NCBI GenBank assembly: GCA_947579665.1
Contig: CANPUZ010000046.1
Span: 248,001 to 312,000 of the forward strand
From: Sympetrum striolatum
Lineage: Eukaryota > Arthropoda > Insecta > Odonata > Libellulidae
Reading direction: 5' to 3'
Length of the DNA: 64,000 nt
The notes under the pieces were generated by a model. The model did no database searches and had not been told where the DNA came from. It saw nothing but the letters and a program-made list of their open reading frames with translations. Below, in pieces: positions 11,235 to 21,913 of the stretch. Each line of letters begins with the position of its first letter. Position 1 is the stretch's first letter. Position numbers and translations under genes: made by a program.

Positions 11235-11861
11235 ACCCAGTTTTAGAATATTGCTTCTTAAATTAGTCTCCTCAATATTCTATCCACATCTGTACGATAG
11301 AAAAGGTTCAAAATAGATTTCTTAGATTATTACTAGGTATTGAATTAGGCTATGAATATAAATAATAGTAATAATTTATTCATCACAAACAGGCAATACT
11401 ACACTATTACATGTGATATAATAATACAAAAATCAGTTCCCATTGAAGACGTAGCATTAAAATTTGGTATTGTAAGCTTATCAAAAAGAAGAAAGTGGTG
11501 GGATGTTTTATCTATTTTCAATTTAATAAATAAATTCCTTCCTCTAAGAAAAAGATTGAAATGAAACACATTTATGCTTATCTAGAGACACTGACAGTTT
11601 GTCAAACTCTTAAACTATGTCTTAATGAATGAAAACTATTTCACGGATAAGAATAAAATTAAAAGAACACAGTATGGAGACAAGGAGAACGATAAATTAC
11701 GATGTTCCTAAGAACTATAGTAATTATGGTGCTCATAGGTTAAACAGTAATGTACCAAATATCTTTGATAAACTGCCAACACATCTCTTGTATTTAACAT
11801 CATTAAGCGACGTTAAAAAAAGTATGAGAAGCTTCTTACCACACAATGAGACAATATAATT
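11235..11861 (+). pseudogene. CR1/Jockey-like LINE, C-terminal reverse transcriptase fragment
   Basis: Several frames together spell the domain found after the polymerase in Jockey/CR1-type LINEs. PVLEY and then IEKVQNRFLRLLLGIE (an ExVQxRFLR word) come first, with an in-frame TAG between them and a TAA after GYEYK. Next comes a frame with ALKFGIVSLSKRRKWWDVLSI (11352-11564), and last one with NVPNIFDKLPTHLLYLTSL (11629-11861), matching the usual final residues. The catalytic core is missing. Stops and frame changes make it non-functional. It is not a copy of the LINE at 61371-63239, whose words differ. Confidence 0.6.
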
Positions 11862-12535
11862 TTTAAATTGTTATTTTTTAATCTATTTTTGATAAGATAT
11901 AACATGTTGTTTTGTGTAAAACTTATGATTGTTAACCCTTTTGCTACGGAGAGCGTGCCGGGACGCTCCGGCCAATCAGTTTTAAATGAGTGGGGGAAGG
12001 CTCGCGATACTCGGAAAGGGTTTCCTTTAGTCTGCCGTTAACCACGAAGGAATACATTCTCATACATACGGGCTATATCATTATAAATGCATAAAGATCG
12101 ACAATATGGCTGCCATAATGAACAGGTTAATGACTGAGTATTCCTGAAGTTTTTAGAAGTAAGTTATATTTCTGTAATTCTTTAGTACTCTTCATATTCC
12201 TGAGCCAATTATTGGCTCAGGAGGACCACAATGGAAACCAATAACTTCAAGTGCAATTTTAGTTCAAATTTGTCTTATATATGTAACTAATTGACTTTTG
12301 TATATACATAGATGAATAAATATCTTTAATAAATTGAGAAAACAAATTATTACTTAAACAATCCCACATTAATAAGTGACATTTTCATGTAATTAATTCC
12401 ACTCGACAGACTGATATTTTTGATAAACAATGCATCGCGCCAACACTGGAATTTTCTTCCCCAGTGTATGGTCACCATAACACTCTATTCACAGTAAGGC
12501 TATTGAGGGAATTAAGAATTGATTTTTAAGGTTAA
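11862..12535. repeat. Probable LINE 3' UTR and spacer, with a short palindrome
   Basis: AT-rich sequence after the LINE fragment. It contains a near-perfect palindrome at about 12200-12222 (CCTGAGCCAAT, one base, ATTGGCTCAGG) and a GC-rich patch near 11945-12000. It could be LINE 3' untranslated sequence; no tail is clear. Confidence 0.3.
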
Positions 12536-12875
12536 TTAACCCGTTACAGGTCCAACCTTTTTTTGGTCACAACCATGGACCAAGGGAGTGCCAAGAATTG
12601 TCCACTTTGGTTTTTTTTTTTCGATAAAATATTAAGGAAACATAATTTCTCTTCAGCAACTGTCATTTTTGATTTTTAATAACTTCTTAGAATGATTATT
12701 GTTACTAAAAATTATACTACTGCGATAAAGATAATGAAATTTTTATCTTTTTAAAAACTCATCAAAGACGAGGATATGACAAAGCTTCTTCTCAATGTTT
12801 TAAAGCTCTAATTCGGAAAATAAGTTTGTAAATCACCATTAGTTATGTGCGGTGGAAGTGGAGGAGAAAAAGTCA

Positions 12876-12943
12876 GCCATAGCCAGGGATCGAACCCGGG
12901 TCTCCCAATTACAAGGCCGATCTAACCACTAAGCTACCATGGC
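12876..12943 (-). tRNA. tRNA-like pseudogene (Thr-TGT type loop)
   Basis: On the minus strand the acceptor arms GCCATGG and CTATGGC pair over seven positions with one G-T. The T arm is CCGGG-TTCGATC-CCTGG. The loop CTTGTAA would give anticodon TGT. The D stem has a mismatch (GCTT with GATC). The segment between D and T stems is about four bases short, so the cloverleaf does not close properly. T-rich sequence follows. It is probably a tRNA relic or the head of a tRNA-derived SINE rather than a working gene. Confidence 0.45.
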
Positions 12944-13060
12944 AGCACAATCTCTCCTTCACTTCCAAGGGCTATGATGGAGGAGGAGAGGAGGAGGGTC
13001 CATTAAGGAATGGCATTGTGCTGCCATGGTAGCTTAATGGTTAGAGCAACAGCCTTGTAA
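12907..13060. repeat. Inverted pair of tRNA-like 5' halves
   Basis: The 5' half of the tRNA-like sequence is repeated inverted on the plus strand at 13023-13060 (GCCATGGTAGCTTAATGG, then CTTGTAA). The similarity includes the upstream flank (ATTGTGCTGCCATGG). The two arms are separated by about 60 bp of purine-rich sequence. The plus-strand half breaks off right after the anticodon loop. Confidence 0.65.
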
Positions 13061-13377
13061 TATATCTATAGCAAAAAAAATTAAATTAAATTATTAAAAT
13101 TAATTAAAAACTATTTGTCAAAATATATGATTCCATTTGGTTCAAAAATACGTCGCAGGTTGGACCAAGGAATAGGGTCATTTTGTGCATATTTCCACTC
13201 TCATTACGTTGCTTAAATTAAACGTACAAAATGCATCGACATATAGTTATCTTTAACAACCTATATTTGACAATGTGATGAAGTTATAAGACTGTATAAC
13301 ACGATTAAGTTGTTCAAATATTGAAAAAGAAAAGTGGTGGACATTTCTTAGCCCTCCCTTAGTCCTTTAAGGGTTGA

Positions 13378-13468
13378 CAATAAAGTAGGTATTGCAGTGA
13401 ATGAAATTTCATATTCCCTTTCTTATCTAAACTTGTCCACCCTATAAAATAGGTGCATAATCTCATAC
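13378..13468. other. Short spacer
   Basis: This is unique sequence between the piggyBac-type MITE and the Harbinger-type element. Confidence 0.4.
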
Positions 13469-13471
13469 TTA

Positions 13472-14048
13472 GGCCTTCTGTCCACGAGGCGTCAAAGAAG
13501 CATAGAGGAATAGACGCGACATCACTAGCTGTATGGCTGTGAGCAGCAGACAATGTAATTAAATGATCATCCATACACGACGCTGCAGCGTAGCGCTTCC
13601 GTCCAAGCACGCTTTCGTCATGTAGCCAGGCGACCAACAGTGTTGGTAGCGAGGTGTACTTTGCTTATTGGAGTGAAGCTTGAAAGATGGCGGAAGCATC
13701 TCATCTTGTTCAGAAAGACAAGAAATATGCTTGTCTATGCAATCAGACTATGCCAGAATACTCCAGAAGAGAAATAACAGAGAAAGCTTGGAGTGAGGTG
13801 GCAAAAGCATTGAAATGGTCAGGCAAGAACATTTAATTTTTATTCTTTTTTTAACTACAATACTTCCATTGCCTTGGGTTCATCAGTATCCATATTGTCA
13901 CAACATTAGTTCCATTGCCATGGTAAAGCAACATGTTGTTTAGTTCTTCAGTACGCTTCGTGTACAGAAAACGGGCGTAATCGTCACGTCGCGGCAAGCT
14001 ACGTTACAAGTATGCGTCTATGACGCAAAGCCTCGTGGACGGAGGGCC
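13472..14048. mobile_element. PIF/Harbinger-like non-autonomous element, TSD TTA
   Basis: The ends are inverted: GGCCTTCTGTCCACGAGGC on the left, and its counterpart GCCTCGTGGACGGAGGGCC on the right. TTA precedes the left end and follows the right end. A 3-bp TWA target duplication with GGCC-type ends fits PIF/Harbinger. The element is 577 bp and contains a short MADF-domain frame at 13687-13836, but no DDE transposase. Confidence 0.75.
13687..13836 (+). pseudogene. MADF-domain N-terminal fragment in a Harbinger-like element
   Basis: The 49-codon frame starts at an ATG in an ATGGCGG context. It contains KYACLCNQTMPEYSRREITE followed by KAWSEVAKAL, the first helices of a MADF (Myb/SANT-like) DNA-binding domain. 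Autonomous Harbinger elements carry such a protein beside the transposase; in that family it binds DNA and helps bring the transposase to the nucleus and to the element ends. The frame stops at TAA about halfway through the domain. It may be a first exon whose splice donor lies near TGGTCAGGCAAG, but no second exon follows within the element. Confidence 0.55.
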
Positions 14049-14110
14049 TTAATGTGCCCTTAAAGTTGTCAGCGAATCTGTTTCTCACAAACCTGGCATT
14101 TCCATTGTAA

Positions 14111-14305
14111 GATGAGAGAAGAAAAAAGACACTAAAAACATTACCTGTAGGAAAGAAGGACTGTTCTGTGTGCAACAAAAAAGTAAAACAGGGAAGCATA
14201 AAAGGAGCCACACAATATCTTCTGAGTGAAAAAGGCCTTCATGATGCATGCTTTCCGGAACAGCGCTTAGAAAAAAATATAACTGACCAATTAGTACAAT
14301 TTTAA
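14111..14305 (+). pseudogene. Possible piggyBac transposase C-terminal zinc-finger relic
   Basis: An open stretch of 64 codons ends at TAA (14303-14305). It reads LPVGKKDCSVCNKKVKQGS, then ATQYLLSEKGLHDACFPEQ. This resembles the cysteine-rich tail of piggyBac transposases (CxxC, a spacer, Y..C..C...L....CF), which binds the inner element ends. Here the middle pair of cysteines is lost, so the tail would not fold. No catalytic part is found upstream. The assignment is by pattern only. Confidence 0.35.
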
Positions 14306-15040
14306 CAAACTGAGTATAGGTATTGAAAGGAAAATGCCAGATGCATGACACTTTGTGTTTAGGCCAACAAATAATAGCAATAACTTAAATTGGAATTAAT
14401 ACTGACAACGAAAAATAATTAAATAACCACAATGTAAAAGTTCATTTCTTTAAACACTTTTGTAAATTAAAAATATCTTCCTTAATAAAATGTAGTTATT
14501 TAATGTAGTTTATTTTGAGTTCAAATAGTTTAATAAGAATAAAACAAATTGGTGTCATGGTTTAAGAATTAGCTATTATATAAATTTTTATACAGAGGAT
14601 TATCATTTTCATCAAAATTACCTTGACATTCTTTGCATACACCAAGTGATTGAGGTACTAAAAGGATATCACTCGTGATAACAAGGTTAAGAAGGATTTT
14701 TATAAAAATTAGCTGACTGTATGTTCTGGCTGAGAGAATTGACTGCCTGCAGCAGACATATGTCATGAAGAGAAAAGAACACATATTTTATAAGCATCCG
14801 TCAAGTGGTAATTTTTCTACAAAATGTGTCAATTGGAGAAATATTTGAGAAATTAGAGCGACGACCCCTCTAGTAGGCTCTGGAAATTTGAGTTTATTTA
14901 TCTCTGGAATTTATTGAGTTCCCATCATATGGGATCATCATAAAAATCCCACCCGTGGGATTTTTTTTGACACAAAACTTGACACCAAATTGTTTGATTG
15001 AGGATGGGTAAGAATATATCACATCTATCTATATGAATAT
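14306..15040. other. No recognisable feature
   Basis: AT-rich sequence before the R array. No gene or repeat end is supported. Confidence 0.4.
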
Positions 15041-15240
15041 ATGAACGAATCTGGAGAAGCATCTATCTATTATATATAGATACTTCTCCGGATTCATTCA
15101 TATCTATTATATATAGATGCTTCTCCGGATTCATTCATATCTATTATATATAGATGCTTCTCCGGATTCATTCATATCTATTATCTATTATATATAGATG
15201 TGTATATATATATCTATTATATATAGACGCTTCTCCGGAT
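15041..15240. repeat. Tandem cluster of R terminal repeats
   Basis: Four to five tandem units of about 40 bp each contain the R terminus (TATATATAGATGCTTCTCCGG followed by ATTCATTCATATC, split here for length). Most units differ by only one or a few bases. The cluster leads straight into the first copy of the array. A similar cluster is at 56745-56870. Confidence 0.85.
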
Positions 15241-16354
15241 ATACCTATATATAAGTTATATATATATATATATATAGGGGATCAAAAGTTTAACCATGTT
15301 CCACAAGTGCCAACGACTTGAAATTTTTACGACGTATTGGCCATGACGTGTAACCTCCAGGAAAAAGCCGACATTGAACCTCAGTGTCATGGGTTCGATT
15401 CCAGAAGGCCCCAAAGTCCCGATTTTCCCCATAAGGATACATGGCGTGGATTTTCGAAAATTTTTTTGAGGCACTTCCCGGAAAAGGAGAGATTTGAAAT
15501 TCAAGGGATCGCTAGATGCCGAGCATATCTAAAGAAAACCATAAAGACATCTACGAATATTATCCTTGGTTCGATGCTAGGTCGGGGCAAAAATCAGCCG
15601 TTTAAAATGCATTGTGGCAATTTTTAAGATTTTTTTGGACCCTTTTCCGATGGCATAGAAACTTGAAATTCGGTATGAGGTTAGATACTATAAAAATAAA
15701 TCATAATCGAATTTTACGTATTCGCTGATGGTCCTTGGTTCGATCCCAGAGGGACATTTAAATTCCTCAATGCATTTCTTACGGAGATAACGGAAACAAA
15801 TTTTAGGTACTTCCAGGCACGATATCGACTTCAAACTTTGCATATAGAAAGATCAAGTCCATACAAATCAAACAGTGCATTCACAGCTATCAATGTGTCC
15901 TGGGTTCTACACCAGGTGTCTCTGCAATCAGAAGTTGATCCGATTTTTAGGAATTATTTTGAACCCTTTTCCAATAATATAGAAACTTGAAATTCGGTAT
16001 AAAGATAGAGATCATAAATAACTTTCATAAACATATTTTAGATTTCCAGGATCGTCCTTGGTTCGAGTCCCGAGAGCAATTTACATTCGTGAAAATTAGA
16101 ACGTCTTTTGAGGCAGTTGTAGCCAATATTTCTGCTTGAATTTTCACACATGGTTAGAGATGATGATCTTCTATTGTGTTCCATAGTAGGTTTACCGGTT
16201 AGTCCCGGGTTCGATGCCAGACGATGAAATTTCAGCGAATTTTAAGAAAAAATTAAATCCTTTTTTTTTTTCTTTTGAGGACCGTCCCGATATAATGCCG
16301 ATATGAAATTAGTGTTGTTGATCTGCTTGCAGTATGCAAGCAACATTTTACTTG
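15220..16354 (+). repeat. Repeat family R, array copy 1, six boxes
   Basis: It has the GACGCTTCTCCGGATATACC terminus, AAGTTA and the GGGGATCAAAAG start seen at 3534, so it belongs to the same subfamily. The boxes are at 15392, 15568, 15737, 15903 (GGTTCTACACC), 16060 and 16208. The hairpin is near 16323-16341, and the end is ACATTTTACTTG. Confidence 0.85.
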
Positions 16355-16366
16355 TATATATATATA

Positions 16367-16414
16367 TCTATTATATATAGATGCTTCTCCGGATTCATTC
16401 ATGGATATACCTAT

Positions 16415-16494
<80 letters not shown>

Positions 16495-17574
16495 GATACT
16501 AATTCACAGCCTAAACCACTAGCGTCATTGACTTGAAATTTTTACGACGTATTGGCCATAACGTGTAACTGCCAAAAAAATTGCGATTTTGATCCTCAGG
16601 GTCATGGGTTCGATTCCAGAGGGCCCCAAAGTCGCGATTTTTTCCATAAGAATACATGGCGGGGATTTTCGAAAATTTTTTTGAGGTACTTCCCGGAGAG
16701 AGAAAGAGTTGAAACTGGAGGGATCGCTAGAAGCCGTGCGTTTCCAACGAAAATCAGAAAAACATCTTAGAATATAGTCCATGGTTCGATGCTAGGTCGG
16801 GGCAAAAATCGGCCGTTTAAAATGCATTGCGGCGATTTTGAAGATTTTTTTTGGATCCTTTCCTTTGATGGATAACTCGGATACTTGAAACTCGGCACGT
16901 GGATAGATATCTAGAATATATTTCATAATCAAATTTTACATGTTCGCTGACGGTCCTTGGTTCGATCCCAGAGGGCCATTTGCACTTCTCAATGCATTTC
17001 TTACGGAGATAACGGAAACAAAATTTAGGTACTTCCCGACATGCTATCGACTTCAAACTATACATGAAATAAGATCAAGTTATAACAAATCATTATGTGT
17101 ATTCACAGCTGCCAATATGTCCTGGGTTTGACACCAGGAGTCTCTACAATAAGTAAGTGCTCCGATTTTTAGAATTAATTTGAACCCTTTTCCTTTCATA
17201 TTAAAACTTGAAATTCGGTACATAGATAGATTTCATAGATAAATTTCAAAAACATATTTTAGATTTCAGTGATCGTCCTTGGTTCGAATCCAGAGAGCCA
17301 TTTACATTCGTGAAAAGTAGAACGTCGTTTGAGGCAGTTGCAGCCAATATTACTCCTTGAATTTTCACATATAGTTAGAGATAGTGATCTTCTGTTGTGC
17401 TGCGTAGTAATTTCACCAGGAAGACCCAGGTTCAATGCCAGATGATTACATTGCTGCGAATTTTAAAAATATTTTTAACCGTTTTTTTTTTCTTTTGAGG
17501 ACCGTCCCGATATGATGCCGATATAAAATTAGTGTTGTCGATCTGCTTGCAGTATGCAAGCTACATTTTACTCG
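16367..17574 (+). repeat. Repeat family R, array copy 2, six boxes
   Basis: It begins with the TCTATTATATATAGATGC terminus, then a long GATA tract (about 16415-16494) and GATACTAATTCACAG. The boxes are at 16607, 16783, 16959, 17125 (GGTTTGA), 17281 and 17429 (GGTTCAA), spaced 176, 176, 166, 156 and 148 bp. The hairpin and ACATTTTACTCG close it at 17574. Confidence 0.9.
16413..16494 (+). repeat. GATA microsatellite
   Basis: About 20 uninterrupted GATA units lie at the same place, between terminus and first monomer, where other R copies have short TA or GATA tracts. Confidence 0.95.
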
Positions 17575-17580
17575 TATATA

Positions 17581-18761
17581 TCTATTATATATAGATGCTT
17601 CTCCGGATTCATTCATATATCATCTATTATACATAGATGCTTCTCCGGATTCATTCATATATATATATAGATAGGTATATAGATAGGATACTAATTCACA
17701 GCCTAAACCACAAGCGTCATCGGCTTGAAATTTTTACGACGTATTGGCCATATCGTGTAACCACCAGAAAAATTGTGATTTTGAACCTCAGTGTCATGGG
17801 TTTGATCCCAGAGGGCCCCAAAGTCCCGATTTTTCCCATTTAAATGCATTGCGTTGATTTTCGGGAATTTTTAAAAAATACTTGCCGGATAGTTAGGGAC
17901 TTAAAACTCAAAGAGCCGATATATATGGTCATGATCTATCGAAAACATAAATGAGTTTTACGGAAAATATCCTGGGTTCGATGCAAGGTCGAGGCAAAAA
18001 TCGGCCGTTTAAAATGCATTGTGGCGATTTTTAAGATTTTTTTTGGACCCCTTCCCGATGACATGGAAACTTGAAATTCGGCATGAAGTTGGAGATTGTA
18101 AATATATTTCATAATCAAATTTTACATATTCGCTGATGGTCCTTGGTTCGATCCCAGAGAGCCATTTACATTCCTCAATGCATTTATTATGGAGATAACG
18201 GAAAAAGGTTTTAGGTACTTCCCGGCATGATATCGACTTCAAACTTTGCATAATATAAGATGAAGTACTTATAAGTCATAATGTGCATTCCCAGCTAACA
18301 ATATTTCCTGGGTTCGACACCAGGCGTCTCTACAATCAGTAAATTATCCGATTTTTAGGAATTTTTTTGAACCCCTTCCCAATAATATTAAAACAATAAA
18401 TTAGGTTTATAGATAAAGAACATAGATGAATTTCAAAAACATATTTTAGATTTACTAGATCGTACTTGGTTCGAATCCAGAGTGCCATTTACATTATTGA
18501 AAAGTAGGACGTCGTTTGAGGCAGTTGGAGCCAATATTTCTGCTTGAATTTTCACAGATAGTAAGAGATGGTGATTTTCTGTTGTACCGCATATTACGTT
18601 CACCATGAAGGCCTAGGTTCGATGCCAGACGATTAAATTGCAGCGAATTTTAAGAACTTTTTCAATCCCTTTTATATTCTATTGAGGGCCGTCCCGATAT
18701 AATGCCGACAAGAAATTAGTGTTGTCGATCTGCTTGCAGTATGCAAGCAACATTTTACTCG
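17581..18761 (+). repeat. Repeat family R, array copy 3, six boxes
   Basis: It starts directly after the previous copy with two tandem termini (17581 and about 17628). Six boxes lie near 17799, 17977, 18148, 18311, 18468 and 18617. The hairpin and CATTTTACTCG end it at 18761. The second monomer uses CCTGGGTTCGATGCAAGG where the 15 kb copy has CCTTGG. Confidence 0.85.
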
Positions 18762-19858
18762 TATATATATATATATATAGAGAGTATACAAACTCACAGG
18801 CTAAACCACTTGTGGCAATGGCTTGAAATTTTTACGACATATTGGCCATAACGTGTAACCTCCAGAAAAATTGCGATTAGGAACCTCAGTGTCATTGGTT
18901 CGATTCCAGAGGTCCCCAAATCCCGATTTTTCCCGTTTAAATGCATTGCCTTAATTTTCGGGAATTTTTAAGAAATACTTCCCGGATAGGTAGAGATTCA
19001 AAACTCATGGAGTCAATATGTATGGTCTTCATCTATCGAAAACATAAATGAGTTTCACGGAAAATATCCTGGGTTCGATACTAGGTCGAAGCAAAAATTG
19101 GCCGTTTAAAATGCATTGTGGCGATTTTTAAGATTTTTTTTGGACCCTTTCCCGATTGCAAGGAAACTTGAAATTCGGCATGAGGTTGGAGATCATACAT
19201 ATATTTCATAATCGAGTTTTACATATTCGCTGATGGTCCTTAGTTCGATCCCAGAGGGCCATTTACATTCGTCCATGCATTTCTTATGGAGATAACAGTA
19301 AAACGTTTTAGGTACTTCCCGGCATGATATCGAGAAAAAAATTTGTATGAAATAAGATGAAGTCCTAATAAGTCATACTGTGCATTCACAGCTACCAATA
19401 TTTCCTGGGTTCGACACCAGGCGTCTCTACAACCAGTAAATTATCCGATTTTTAAGAATTTATTTAAACGCCTTCGCAATAATATTAAAACATGAAATTA
19501 GGCATACAGATAGAGAACATAGATACATTTCAAAAACGTGTTTTAAATTTCCTAGATCGTCCTTGGTTCGAATCCAGAGAGCCATTTACATTATTAAAAA
19601 GTAAGACGTCGTTTGAGGCAGTTGGAGCCAATATATCTGCTTGAATTTTCACGCATAGTAAGAGATGGTGATTTTCTGTTGTGCTGCATAGTAAGTTCAC
19701 CATTAAGACCTAGGTTTGATGCCAGACGATTAAATTGCAGCGAATTTTAAGAAATTATTCAATCCTTTTTTTTCTCTTTTGACGGCCTTCCCGATATGAT
19801 GCCCACATGAAATTAGTGTTTTCGATCTGCTTGCAGTATGCAAGCTACATTTTACTCG
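18762..19858 (+). repeat. Repeat family R, array copy 4, six boxes
   Basis: It has only a TA tract and no GCTTCTCCGG terminus at its start, then GAGTATACAAACTCACAGGC. Boxes lie near 18899, 19075, 19242, 19409, 19566 and 19712, several with single-base changes (GGTTCGATACT, AGTTCGATCCC). The hairpin and TTTTACTCG end it at 19858. Confidence 0.85.
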
Positions 19859-21026
19859 TATATATATATATATATATATATATCTATTATATATAGATGC
19901 TTCTCCGGATTCATTCATATATCATATATTCATATATATATATATATAGAGAGGATACAAAGTCACAGGCTAAACCACTAGCGTCAATGGCTTGAAATTT
20001 TTACGACACATTGGCCATAACGTATAACCTCCAGAAAAATTGCGATTTTGAATCTCAGTGTCATGGGTTCGATTCCAGAGGGCCCCAAAGTCCCGATTTT
20101 TCCTGTTTAAATGCATTGCTTTGAATTTCAGGAATTTAAAAAAAATACTTCCCGGATAGGTATAGTATCAAAACTCAAGGAGCCTTTATATATGGTCATG
20201 ATCTATCGAAAACATAAATGAGTTTTAGGGAAAATAACCTGGGTTCGATGCTAGGTCGATGCAAAAATCTGCCGTTTAAAATGCATTGTGGCGATTTTTA
20301 AGAATTTTTTTGGATCCTTTTCCAATGGAATGAAAACTTGAAATTCGGTATGAGGTTAGATACCATAAAAATATATCATAATTGAATTTTACATATTCGC
20401 TGATGGTCCTTGGTTCGATCCCAGAGGGACATTTATATTCCCCAATGCATTCCTTATGGAGATAACGGAAACAATTTTTAGGTACTTCCCGTTATGCTAT
20501 CGACTTAAAACTTTGCACGATAGAAGAACCAGTCTTAACAAATCAAACTACGCATTCATAGCTATCAATGTGGCCTGGGTTCGACACCAGGTGTCTTTGC
20601 AATCAGAAGTTGATCCGAGTTTTAGGAATTATTTGAAACCTTTCCCAATAATATAGAAACTTGAAAATTAGCATATAGATTGAGATCATTAATAACTTTC
20701 AGAAACATTTTTTAAATTTCCAAGATCGTCCTTGGTTCAAATCCAGAGAGCCATTTACATTATTGAAAAGAAGGACGTCGTATGAGGGAGTTGGAGCCAA
20801 TCTTTCGGCTTGAATTTTCACATATAGTAAGAGATGGTGATTTTCTGTTGTGCTGCATAGTAAGTTCACCATTAAGACCTAGGTTCGATGCCAGACGATT
20901 AAATTGCAGCGAATTTTAAGAAATTATTCAATCCCTTTTTTTTTCTTTTGAGGTCCGTCCCAATATGATGCCGACATGAAATTAGTGTTGTCGATCTGCT
21001 TGCAGTATGCAAGCTACATTTTACTC

Positions 21027-21027
<1 letters not shown>
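19859..21027 (+). repeat. Repeat family R, array copy 5, six boxes
   Basis: A TA tract and one terminus (near 19883) are followed by six monomers with boxes near 20067, 20243, 20413, 20580, 20736 and 20882. The hairpin and TTTTACTCG close the copy at 21027. It is the last of the array. Confidence 0.85.

Positions 21028-21074
<47 letters not shown>
21028..21074. repeat. TA microsatellite
   Basis: About 23 TA units lie immediately after the final ACTCG of the array, showing the usual TA-rich target or growth of the end. Confidence 0.9.
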
Positions 21075-21082
<8 letters not shown>

Positions 21083-21910
21083 GATACAAACTCACAGTCA
21101 TTCATCACACCACTAATACGATTTTCCTCTTCAGTGAGTGTATTACTCTACAACAGTTAATTTCAATTTAATTTATCCAGAGCTGTAATATATTTGATTA
21201 ATGAGCTAGAATGCAATCGAAATTATACCAACAATTGGAATCTTTAATGCAAATAAAAAATGATGATTCGAATGTCCGATAATCAATCATTAGATGTTCC
21301 GTACTCGCCTCGTAGTGTAAACATAATCACACACTTTCGACGTATTACAGGTGCCCCACAGATTTTACACTGTAGAACGGGACACACTTACGAAAATACT
21401 TGTGGCAGCATAATCTAAACTTGTATTAAGTTTCCAAGAGGCCGGTATTCACTTCTCTACTTTCTCCGTAGCGATGAATAAAATTTTCCGCTTCCAATTT
21501 GATCATCTTGATTTCCGTATGTTAAAATACTTCTCAAGGTTACTTAGATCCATATATTAGACACCATACTCAGCTATTGTTCTCTCATTTTACTAAAATT
21601 TGTGTGCACTTTACGGACTCTTCCGAAACACTCCCAACCCCTCTCCCTCCATGAAGACCGTAGTTTAAATGTCGTTTGCTACGTTGTTTTGCGGTTTAGA
21701 TGCGAATAGAATAGAGAATAGAGCGAATATACGCAGACAAAGTTATTCTTTAATTTAGCAGTAGAAATAGTTACTAACGCCCACTTAAATAAGCAAAAGG
21801 GTGGGCATGGGCTTAGCCCCAAAACAGAAAAATTGCAACATACTTCTATTCAATTCATTGCCACACCTTTATAAACGTGATTCATATTTATTGTGAAGTG
21901 GTATTACATC
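21075..21910. other. No recognisable feature
   Basis: Mixed-composition sequence between the R array and the second Harbinger-like element. No supported gene. Confidence 0.4.
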
Positions 21911-21913
21911 TAA

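Larger units (their letters stand above)
12536..13377. mobile_element. piggyBac-type MITE, family 1, with internal insertion
   Basis: The element lies between TTAA (12536-12539) and TTGA (13374-13377). Its ends read CCCGTTACAGGTCC and CCTTTAAGGG. A second copy, inverted, lies at 38872-39488 with TTAA on both sides. Both share interior sequence such as GTGGACAATTTTTG near one end and CCACTTTTCTTTTTCAATAT near the other. A TTAA target and CCY...RGG ends are the signature of piggyBac-like elements. No transposase is present. This copy is about 225 bp longer because of the tRNA-like inverted segment at about 12855-13070. Confidence 0.7.

Noticed and set aside
12200..12222. Palindrome CCTGAGCCAAT/ATTGGCTCAGG as a terminator or regulatory hairpin
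   Set aside because: It is isolated in probable LINE-derived AT-rich DNA with no gene it could serve. It is noted only as part of that stretch.
15337..15627. 96-codon plus-strand frame, also found at 3604-3894
   Set aside because: It lies wholly within R monomers, exists in only some copies and overlaps a mirror frame on the other strand. No codon-level conservation is apparent.
15041..21074. CRISPR-like regular spacing of a short conserved word
   Set aside because: The spaced box is only about 11 bp, the sequences between boxes are related to each other, and the host is eukaryotic.
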